From Cryomorphaceae bacterium (GTDB lineage: Bacteria > Bacteroidota > Bacteroidia > Flavobacteriales_G > Salibacteraceae): a stretch of 5,295 nt of DNA. Every line of letters starts with the position of its first letter. The first letter of the stretch is position 1. Below the pieces are notes generated by a model that searched no databases, was not told the origin of the DNA, and worked only from the letters and a program-made list of their open reading frames with translations. A program made the position numbers and the translations under genes. This document shows, piece by piece, positions 1 through 4,979 of this stretch. The stretch is taken from NCBI GenBank assembly GCA_003564735.1, contig PXEK01000126.1, forward strand, positions 1 to 5,295, written 5' to 3'.

Positions 1-1056
1 CCTTTTGAGTTCTTTTGGAGCTCAGGCGACACGGGTACCAACGTGAGCTCACTTCCCTCAGGAAATATTGAAGTAGTCATCATTGACGCCTTGGGTTGTA
101 GAGATACTGCGGTGCTTGATTTGCAGGCTCCTGACTCCATCAATATTGATTTAGAACGTGGCGGTACAACTTGCGGCGGTGCTACAAATGGTTTTGCACA
201 CTTAAATATTACCGGAGGCACTCCACCGTACAACTACAATTGGAGCAACGGCCTTAGAAGAGCCAATATCAACAATGTTACCCCAGGCCAATACAGCGTA
301 ACCGTTACCGATGATGATGGTTGCTCTCAAAGCAGAACAGTAGAAATTATTGAAGTCCCCATTCTGCGTAGTCAAGTAGATTCTGTAACACCGGCAAATT
401 GCAGTGAAAACGCAGGTACGGCAAGTGTATCGGGTAGCGGAGGTTTAGCACCATTGAGTTATTTGTGGCCGGGCGGACTCACGGGGCGTAGCCAAACCGG
501 CTTGCAGGGCGGTCACTATCAAGTTACGGTTGTTGATGATGCCGGTTGTGAAGACATTACCAACGTAAAAGTTCCTGAGGTGGATTTAGGCGTTACATTT
601 GAACGTCCCACACTTATTGCCGACCTGGATAATGCCGTTTATCAGTGGTACGACTGTGATAATGAAACTTTGGTTTCAGGCGAAGTATCTCAGGACTTTA
701 CACCTACACAACCGGGTAATTATGCGGTTATTATCACCTATGAAAATTGTACAGATACATCCGGCTGTCATTTCATTGCCTACACAAGCGCACATGATCA
801 AACGGCTGAAAACAACGAGGTGAAAATTTATCCCAACCCAAATAACGGACAATTCAACATCAGTTTTGACGGAGGTTCGGGAATTTCCAAAATAGAAATT
901 TTCGATATCAATGGTCGCTTATTACAATCGCGTGAAGTCCAAACCTCGGGTGGCAGATATGTACATCAAGTAAATGAAAACTTGTCGGCCGGTGTTTATA
1001 TCATAAAAGTACTCCACAATGACCAAGCGTCACTCCATCGTATGGTGGTGAAGTAA
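1..1056 (+). CDS. C-terminal part of a large SprB-repeat protein with T9SS type A sorting domain (5' end outside window)
   Basis: The frame is open from base 1, so the gene begins upstream; the GTG at 43 is only an internal Val codon. The 351 visible residues hold, in order: the tail of one repeat (residues 1 to about 48), a complete SprB-type repeat (about 51-118, with GGTPPYNYNWSNG and PGQYSVTVTDDDGC), another (about 126-192, with PLSYLWPGG and GHYQVTVVDDAGC), an Ig-like module (about 194-260, with YQWYDCDNETL, PGNYAVIITYENCTDTSGC), and a T9SS type A sorting domain (about 271-351, opening VKIYPNPNNGQFNISF and ending GVYIIKVLH...RMVVK). In this family the sorting domain directs outer-membrane export by the type IX system and is normally cleaved; SprB itself is a gliding adhesin. 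Here I infer a secreted or surface-attached protein, possibly adhesive; the ligand cannot be told. A terminator-like hairpin follows the stop by 19 bases, so this is probably the last gene of its transcript. Confidence 0.92.
   Translation, partial: PFEFFWSSGDTGTNVSSLPSGNIEVVIIDALGCRDTAVLDLQAPDSINIDLERGGTTCGGATNGFAHLNITGGTPPYNYNWSNGLRRANINNVTPGQYSVTVTDDDGCSQSRTVEIIEVPILRSQVDSVTPANCSENAGTASVSGSGGLAPLSYLWPGGLTGRSQTGLQGGHYQVTVVDDAGCEDITNVKVPEVDLGVTFERPTLIADLDNAVYQWYDCDNETLVSGEVSQDFTPTQPGNYAVIITYENCTDTSGCHFIAYTSAHDQTAENNEVKIYPNPNNGQFNISFDGGSGISKIEIFDINGRLLQSREVQTSGGRYVHQVNENLSAGVYIIKVLHNDQASLHRMVVK
151..354 (+). repeat. SprB-type protein repeat, first complete copy
   Basis: This stretch encodes about 68 residues beginning LERGGTTCGGATNG. 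It shows the family pattern: a Cys near the start, then GG-PPY-Y-WSNG, then an N-V-PG-Y-VTVTD-DGC end. It aligns with the unit at 376-576 in its aromatic, Gly and Cys landmarks, but the DNA is strongly diverged, so this is an old protein-level repeat rather than a recent duplication. Confidence 0.8.
376..576 (+). repeat. SprB-type protein repeat, second complete copy
   Basis: This unit encodes about 67 residues beginning VDSVTPANCSENAGTA. It has the same landmarks as the preceding copy (Cys, GG, PLSYLWPGG, GHYQVTVVDDAGCED). The final Cys of each copy probably pairs with the early Cys of the same copy or of the next one; that pairing is an inference. Confidence 0.8.
811..1053 (+). other. T9SS type A sorting domain (C-terminal secretion signal)
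   Basis: This part encodes about 81 residues starting VKIYPNPNNGQF. The order IYPNP-NG-F, IEIFDINGRLL, LSAGVYIIKV and a short basic end (HRMVVK) is the standard pattern of the Por-secretion C-terminal domain of Bacteroidota. It marks the protein for the type IX secretion system. Confidence 0.92.
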
Positions 1057-1075
1057 AAAGCATAGTCTATGAAGT

Positions 1076-1108
1076 AAAAAGGCGTTCAAAATAATGGACG
1101 CCTTTTTT
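1076..1108. terminator. Bidirectional Rho-independent terminator between convergent genes
   Basis: AAAAAGGCGTTC (1076-1087) can pair with GGACGCCTTTTT (1096-1107, one G-T pair) around an 8-base loop, AAAATAAT. A T-run lies on the + side and the matching A-run on the other side, so it can act in both directions. It lies 19 bases after the stop of the + gene. Its T-run overlaps the TAA stop (1107-1109) of the minus-strand gene, so that gene would terminate with the hairpin immediately after its stop codon. Confidence 0.88.
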
Positions 1109-1721
1109 ATGCGTAAATTAACCCCTCATGTGCGTCGCCCCAAGATGAAGCCTCCCCGCTCTTAATTTTTAAACCGGCAACCATGGCTAAAACAGCATCA
1201 AATACGTGAAGGTTTATAGGCGTTTGTTCCAAAGTAAAGTTGAATTTACTTTCCAACATCAAGGTCATTTCATGTATTGCTCCCGCATCAGTTTTTCTTT
1301 TGGCGTAGAGCTCGTCAATAGATTCTGTAATCGCCACCATTTTGGGATATACTTCATACACATCAAGTCCCGATGTAATCAACCCGGCGCTTAACTCCAT
1401 GGCTCTTGCCGTTAACCCACCCAAAAACATTGGAGACATGGCGCCAACTTCACGATCGGCTTTACGGTAATGATAGTTAGCACTACTTTTTTCAATGTTT
1501 CTGTTTGTGTAAACATCGGGGAGGGAAAGAGGTGCATCTAGGGACACAACGTCGCCTTTTTGAGCGTACTTTTCAAGAGTTTCCAATAAAAATGTATCGG
1601 CACATTTCTTTTTATCACTTTTAAAAAGCCTAACATTACCTTGGCTATAATATGCTACAGCTGTTGTGCCGGCCATTTTTGCCCCATAGTCAATTCCAAA
1701 AACTTGCTTCATATTGTTCAT
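1107..1721 (-). CDS. DUF429 family protein, predicted RNase H-fold nuclease
   Basis: The 204-residue product has the DUF429 layout: an N-terminal strand with GIDYGAKMAGTT (D11), LDAPLSLP (D62), a KADREVGAMSPMFLGGL segment (D90, R91, E92), EVYP (E123), HVFDAVLAMVAGL (D175) and a final GDAHEGLIYA. The acidic residues on consecutive core strands fit an RNase H-like metal site. The family is predicted to cut nucleic acid, but its substrate and role are not established, so nuclease activity is an inference. Length is close to the family norm and the frame is intact. ATG at 1721 is used here; an ATG three codons later (1712) is equally possible, since neither has a Shine-Dalgarno sequence. The gene lies 130 bp downstream of the sugar dehydrogenase on the same strand, and co-transcription is possible but not shown. 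Its stop codon falls within a bidirectional terminator. Confidence 0.88.
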   Translation of the reverse strand: MNNMKQVFGIDYGAKMAGTTAVAYYSQGNVRLFKSDKKKCADTFLLETLEKYAQKGDVVSLDAPLSLPDVYTNRNIEKSSANYHYRKADREVGAMSPMFLGGLTARAMELSAGLITSGLDVYEVYPKMVAITESIDELYAKRKTDAGAIHEMTLMLESKFNFTLEQTPINLHVFDAVLAMVAGLKIKSGEASSWGDAHEGLIYA

Positions 1722-1737
1722 AGAAATTCCGGACGTA

Positions 1738-1745
1738 CAAAATTG
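1738..1745 (-). promoter_or_regulatory. Weak candidate -7 element for the DUF429 gene
   Basis: On the minus strand this reads CAATTTTG, matching the Bacteroidota -7 pattern TAnnTTTG at all defined positions except the first. It lies 16 bases before the ATG at 1721. No convincing -33 TTTG was found at the usual distance, so this is only a candidate. Confidence 0.25.
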
Positions 1746-1755
1746 TTCCCTCTCG

Positions 1756-1775
1756 AATTTTATAAATAGGATGTG
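1756..1775 (-). promoter_or_regulatory. Upstream element shared with the dehydrogenase gene (copy 1)
   Basis: The minus strand reads CACATCCTATTTATAAAATT. It matches 17 of 20 positions of the sequence at 3021-3040, which stands ahead of the other minus-strand gene. This copy ends 34 bases before the DUF429 start. It may be a regulator site or an upstream promoter element; the AT-rich half makes chance similarity possible. Confidence 0.35.
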
Positions 1776-1783
1776 CCGGAAAT

Positions 1784-1831
1784 TAAATTGCGATTTATTA
1801 CGGTGCTAACTCCGGCTGAGTACGCAATTTA
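1784..1831. repeat. 9-bp inverted repeat with 30-bp spacer
   Basis: TAAATTGCG (1784-1792) and CGCAATTTA (1823-1831) are perfect reverse complements separated by 30 bases. They fall in the 130-bp gap between the two minus-strand genes, 20 bases past the dehydrogenase stop. There is no T-run on the minus-strand exit side, so it is not a standard terminator. It could be a weak RNA stem at the end of the dehydrogenase message or a looped operator for the DUF429 gene. Confidence 0.4.
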
Positions 1832-1851
1832 TCAACGTAGACTCATCATTA

Positions 1852-2973
1852 TTATTCCGCAACAAGCTCATAAAGCTTCCCCGGACTTTCGGTAAGTACA
1901 AAGCATCGCCCATCCGGGTCACATTTTACGGCTCTAAAGCGCCCCTCACCCTCGAAATACCGTTGAGTGAAAAGCACACTTTCTCCTTCTAACCTCAATC
2001 CTTTTAAGTGTTGTGCCGCCAAAGTGCCAATGAGTAAATTTTCGTTGTTGGGTGTAGAAAAGTTGGCGGGTAAAAACGTCATTCCGCATGGCGCTACCGA
2101 AGGCGTCCAATGGTAAATGGGATCTTTATACCCTTCTAAAGAGGTGTGCGGGGTAATGGGTGTGCCATCATAATTTTCCCCGTGAGTTACTTTGGGCCAA
2201 CCGTAATTTTCGCCCGCTTTCATAATGTTGATTTCATCACCACCGCGCGGACCGTGCTCGTGAGTATATAATTCCCGTGTTTCAGGGTGAATATCCATAC
2301 CTTGAATATTTCGGTTACCCATGGTGAATATTTCGGGCATGGCGCCTGTTACATTTACAAAGGGGTTATTTCCGGGTGCTGAGCCGTCTTCTTTTAATCG
2401 CAGTAATTTACCACAGTGATTAGAAGAATCTTGAGCAAACTCGGCATTACCCCGGTCACCCACACTCACAAATAAGTAACCCTCATCATCAAAAATAAGT
2501 CGTGACCCAAAGTGAACCGTTCCCCCGTCAATATATGGCAGGGCTTGAAAAATTTTTTCGTGATTGAGAAGTCGCTCCCCATCAAACTCGGCGCGGCCTA
2601 CGGCGGTGTTATTCCCCTCAGAACCCGCTGAAGAATAAGAATAATACACCAACCTATTTTGCTCAAAATCGGGGTGAAGAATAATGTCCAATAATCCCCC
2701 TTGACCAATCGCATCAATTTGTGGTAATCCCGGTACTTCCTTCACCTCTCCTGATTCGCGATTATACAAGAGCAGAACGCCCCTTCGTTCTGTAATTAGA
2801 ATTTCACTTTGTGAAGGAAAACACATTCCCCAAGGGTTGAGCATTCCTGAGTGTAACTCACGTAATTTAAATTCAACACCTGTTTCTCCCGGGCCGGCAT
2901 CATCTCTTATATCGTCATCACTTGAACACCCCAAAAGAAAAAGTACAAAAGGTAATATCTTTAAAGAATTCAT
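1852..2973 (-). CDS. PQQ-dependent aldose-sugar dehydrogenase, lipoprotein
   Basis: The 373-residue product is a glucose/sorbosone dehydrogenase-type six-bladed beta-propeller, related to E. coli YliI (Asd). Such enzymes oxidise aldoses at C1 using PQQ and calcium and pass electrons to an outside acceptor. Family motifs are LNPWGMCF (46-52), TERRGVLLLY, GLLDIILHPDF (93-103), VHFGSRLIFDDEGYLFVSVG (153-172, with His154 at the likely catalytic-base position), GNRNIQGMDIHP (219-230) and HEHGPRGGDEINI (238-250) before ENYGWP. The N-terminus MNSLKILPFVLFLLGC is a lipoprotein signal with lipobox LLGC (Cys16). The SSDDD after it resembles the acidic export signal of Bacteroidota surface lipoproteins, so it may face outward; that is an inference. 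An ATG eight codons earlier (2997) is rejected: it would add MYLLLLFT before the signal, and a -7 element lies between the two starts. No PQQ-synthesis genes are in view, so the cofactor may be imported. Confidence 0.9.
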   Translation of the reverse strand: MNSLKILPFVLFLLGCSSDDDIRDDAGPGETGVEFKLRELHSGMLNPWGMCFPSQSEILITERRGVLLLYNRESGEVKEVPGLPQIDAIGQGGLLDIILHPDFEQNRLVYYSYSSAGSEGNNTAVGRAEFDGERLLNHEKIFQALPYIDGGTVHFGSRLIFDDEGYLFVSVGDRGNAEFAQDSSNHCGKLLRLKEDGSAPGNNPFVNVTGAMPEIFTMGNRNIQGMDIHPETRELYTHEHGPRGGDEINIMKAGENYGWPKVTHGENYDGTPITPHTSLEGYKDPIYHWTPSVAPCGMTFLPANFSTPNNENLLIGTLAAQHLKGLRLEGESVLFTQRYFEGEGRFRAVKCDPDGRCFVLTESPGKLYELVAE

Positions 2974-2979
2974 GGTGAA

Positions 2980-2987
2980 CAAAAGTA
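2980..2987 (-). promoter_or_regulatory. Bacteroidota -7 promoter element of the dehydrogenase gene
   Basis: The minus strand reads TACTTTTG, a full match to TAnnTTTG. It lies six bases before the ATG at 2973. Transcription would then begin at or just before the start codon, giving a nearly leaderless message. The -33 region (about 3006-3010) is only a T-run without the usual G. The position supports the start at 2973 over the one at 2997. Confidence 0.5.
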
Positions 2988-3020
2988 ATAAATACACCGT
3001 GAAGTAAAAAGCTCATCTTC

Positions 3021-3040
3021 AATTTTATAAAACGGATCTG
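3021..3040 (-). promoter_or_regulatory. Upstream element shared with the DUF429 gene (copy 2)
   Basis: The minus strand reads CAGATCCGTTTTATAAAATT and differs from the copy at 1756-1775 at three positions only. It ends 47 bases before the dehydrogenase start and about 33 bases upstream of the proposed -7 element. The spacing to the start differs from that of copy 1, which fits a regulator site better than a core promoter. Confidence 0.35.
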
Positions 3041-3074
3041 AGGCTCCCTTTTTCTCTCCACATTGTTGTATTCA

Positions 3075-3177
3075 GGTTCTGAACGAAATAAACAATACAC
3101 CAATCGATTAGTTTCATTTTTGTTTTGTCTCTGTCAGAACCGACCTCAATTCTCTGCAGAGCAAAGTGTGTTCTGAC
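3075..3177. repeat. Three GTTCTGA elements and nested dyads ahead of the photolyase gene
   Basis: GTTCTGA occurs at 3076-3082 (+, within the near-palindrome GTTCTGAAC), at 3134-3140 (inverted) and at 3170-3176 (+). The last two extend to the perfect 8-bp inverted pair GTCAGAAC (3133-3140) and GTTCTGAC (3170-3177). Between them sits the perfect 10-bp palindrome CTCTGCAGAG (3152-3161), almost on the same axis. The group ends 23 bases before the photolyase ATG. It could be a regulator-binding array or an RNA fold in the leader. Confidence 0.5.
3115..3122 (+). promoter_or_regulatory. Candidate -7 element for the photolyase gene
   Basis: CATTTTTG matches TAnnTTTG except at its first base. If used, the transcript would begin near 3128 with a leader of about 70 bases containing the dyads at 3133-3177. 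No clear -33 TTTG is seen at the usual distance, so this is tentative. Confidence 0.25.
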
Positions 3178-3200
3178 CATTAAAGACTTAAACAAATTGT

Positions 3201-4730
3201 ATGAAAACACTCAGGTTAATTTTAGGGGATCAGTTGAATTACAATCACTCATGGTTTAGCGAGAAAGATGAGAATACCACTTATTTGATGGCTGAGTTGC
3301 GCAGCGAGACTGATTACGCTCCGCACCATATTCAAAAAGTATGTGCTTTCTTTTTGGCTATGCGTGAATTTGCCGGGCATTTAAAAAACAAAGGACATCG
3401 TGTGGTTTATTACAAACTAACACAATCAAAGGAAACTGATTTTTACCATCTCATAAAAAACCAAGTAAAAGAGGGGAATTACGATAGATTCGAATATTTA
3501 TTACCCGATGAATACCGATTGGATAAAACTTTTGAATCGTTAAAAGCCGATTTGGAAATAGATGTTAAAGCTTTTGATACTGAACATTTTTACACCACGA
3601 GATATGAGCTAAAAAACTTTTTTGAAGGCAAAAAAATGTATTTGCTCGAAAACTTTTATCGCAACCTGCGAAAAAAACACGATGTGCTAATGGAAGGTTC
3701 GCAGCCTGTTACGGGGCAATGGAATTATGATAAAGAAAACAGAGGTAAATACACGGGCAAAGAAGAATTACCTCACAAATTGTTGTTTGAGCATAGCACC
3801 GAAGATATTGTTGAAACGCTTGAAAAAGAGGGCGTAAAAACAATAGGAACAATTGATGGAAATACTTCCTTTAGGCCGGTAAACAGAGAGGAAAGCTTGA
3901 AGTTACTCCATCATTTTGCCGAGCATGCCTTACCTCTATTTGGCAAGTATCAAGATGCCATGATTACACAAGACTGGTTACTGTTTCACTCCAATTTATC
4001 CTTTGCGATGAATGTGAAAATGATTGGTCCTAAAGAGGTGGTAAACCGTTGTATTGAAGAGTGGGAGAAGAGACCCGATGAAATTAGCATTGCCCAAATT
4101 GAAGGATTTGTAAGGCAAATTTTGGGATGGCGAGAGTATATGCGTGGTATTTATTGGGCCAAAATGCCGCGGTATGCCACGAAGAACTTTTTTGGTTTTG
4201 AAAATAAATTACCCCGGTGGTATTGGACCGGCGACACCAATATGAACTGTTTAAAACATGCGGTGAAGCAATCACTGGAGAAAGCGTATGCCCACCACAT
4301 ACAACGACTTATGGTAACGGGAAATTTTGCGCTTTTGGCAGGGTGTGACCCGGATGCAACGGATCAATGGTACTTGGGTATTTACGCTGATGCATTGGAG
4401 TGGGTTGAAATTACCAACACAAGAGGGATGAGCCAGTTCGCCGATGGTGGTATTGTGGGCACAAAGCCTTATGTATCCTCAGCTTCATACATAAACAAAA
4501 TGAGCAACTATTGTAAAAGTTGCTCCTATTCTCACACCAAAAAAACAGATGAAAAAGCATGCCCGTTCAACAGTTTATATTGGAGATTTTTTGAGGTAAA
4601 TCGCGATAAATTGGGGAATAACCCCAGAATGGGCATGATGTATCGCGTTTGGGATAAAATGGAGGCTGATAAAAAGAAGGCTATTTTGGACAAAGCTGAA
4701 TATTATTTAGAAAGAGTGAATGAGTTGTAG
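3201..4730 (+). CDS. Iron-sulfur bacterial cryptochrome/(6-4) photolyase, PhrB type
   Basis: The 509-residue product belongs to the deoxyribodipyrimidine photolyase-related (FeS-BCP) family, close to the usual length of about 500-520. These flavoproteins use blue light to repair pyrimidine (6-4) lesions. The N-terminal alpha/beta antenna domain begins LRLILGDQL. The C-terminal helical FAD domain carries QILGWREYMRGIYW (307-319). Four Cys fit the 4Fe-4S site: C350 (NMNC), C438 and C441 (CKSC) and C454 (ACPF). As I recall, these are the same numbers as the ligands in Agrobacterium PhrB. Also present are the H365-H366 pair of the active site, W342 and W390 of the proposed electron path, and Y391, Y424 and Y430. 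The antenna in relatives is dimethyl-ribityl-lumazine. The ATG at 3201 has no Shine-Dalgarno sequence but directly precedes the conserved N-terminus. The gene is divergent from the dehydrogenase with 227 bp between, and stands alone. Light control is plausible but no known light-responsive site was recognised. Confidence 0.95.
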   Translation: MKTLRLILGDQLNYNHSWFSEKDENTTYLMAELRSETDYAPHHIQKVCAFFLAMREFAGHLKNKGHRVVYYKLTQSKETDFYHLIKNQVKEGNYDRFEYLLPDEYRLDKTFESLKADLEIDVKAFDTEHFYTTRYELKNFFEGKKMYLLENFYRNLRKKHDVLMEGSQPVTGQWNYDKENRGKYTGKEELPHKLLFEHSTEDIVETLEKEGVKTIGTIDGNTSFRPVNREESLKLLHHFAEHALPLFGKYQDAMITQDWLLFHSNLSFAMNVKMIGPKEVVNRCIEEWEKRPDEISIAQIEGFVRQILGWREYMRGIYWAKMPRYATKNFFGFENKLPRWYWTGDTNMNCLKHAVKQSLEKAYAHHIQRLMVTGNFALLAGCDPDATDQWYLGIYADALEWVEITNTRGMSQFADGGIVGTKPYVSSASYINKMSNYCKSCSYSHTKKTDEKACPFNSLYWRFFEVNRDKLGNNPRMGMMYRVWDKMEADKKKAILDKAEYYLERVNEL

Positions 4731-4843
4731 TATATTTCTTCGTTTTCCATGAAATATTGTTCAGGGACGGCTCTATAAAAACTCCGAATTATGAAATAGT
4801 AATATGAATAGGTAGGGATGTTACGCTATAAGCTATTCATCAT

Positions 4844-4892
4844 TATCGAATTTTATCAGGCAAAGCAGGTGTGTACGTGTTAAAATTCGATA
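4844..4892. repeat. 12-bp perfect inverted repeat with 25-bp spacer
   Basis: TATCGAATTTTA (4844-4855) and TAAAATTCGATA (4881-4892) are exact reverse complements. The right arm runs into TTTTCG, so a weak terminator for the photolyase message is possible, though it lies 114 bases after the stop and the stem is AT-rich. An operator for the following secreted-protein gene is the alternative. Confidence 0.55.
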
Positions 4893-4929
4893 TTTTCGTT
4901 ATTCATTGAAAAAAATACTGTATTTTCGT
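4891..4929. repeat. Direct repeat TATTTTCGT, two copies 30 bp apart, overlapping a pseudo-palindrome
   Basis: TATTTTCGT occurs at 4891-4899 and 4921-4929. The second copy overlaps the 15-bp dyad AAAATAC-T-GTATTTT (4912-4926). TATTTTCG differs from the -7 consensus TAnnTTTG by one base, so either copy could be a promoter core for the gene starting at 4980. The dyad could be its operator. Confidence 0.4.
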
Positions 4930-4979
4930 AACCCTGATTTATCATGCCCTTTATATTCAATATTTTATTTCAATTGCTT

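Larger units (their letters stand above)
4731..4979. other. Intergenic region, 249 bp, rich in short repeats
   Basis: No coding frame of note is seen on either strand. A weak AT-only hairpin (ATATTTC at 4732-4738 with GAAATAT at 4751-4757) follows the photolyase stop but has no T-run. The second half holds a 12-bp inverted repeat, a pseudo-palindrome and direct repeats, listed separately, and must contain the promoter of the last gene. Confidence 0.6.

Noticed and set aside
43..45. GTG as the start of the first gene
   Set aside because: The frame is open to base 1 and the sequence before it (PFEFFWSSGDTGTN) continues the SprB-repeat pattern, so this is an internal Val.
599..823. 74-codon open frame on the + strand
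   Set aside because: It lies wholly inside the T9SS protein gene in another frame and its translation shows no domain.
1206..1394. 62-codon open frame on the + strand
   Set aside because: It is antisense to the DUF429 gene, with no family resemblance.
2974..2997. Earlier ATG (2997) for the dehydrogenase
   Set aside because: It would add MYLLLLFT before a complete lipoprotein signal, and a full-match -7 element lies between the two starts.
2972..3007. Tiny + strand frame MVNKSNKYTVK
   Set aside because: Eleven codons, overlapping the dehydrogenase start; kept only as a possible echo of a T9SS gene end in the repeat finding.
2918..3210. Two overlapping minus-strand open frames of about 61 codons in the divergent region
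   Set aside because: They overlap each other, the dehydrogenase start and its promoter, and show no recognisable domain.
4084..4275. 63-codon minus-strand open frame
   Set aside because: It is antisense to the conserved FAD domain of the photolyase.
4732..4757. Hairpin ATATTTC / GAAATAT just past the photolyase stop as a terminator
   Set aside because: The 7-bp stem is almost all A-T, the loop is 12 bases and no T-run follows.
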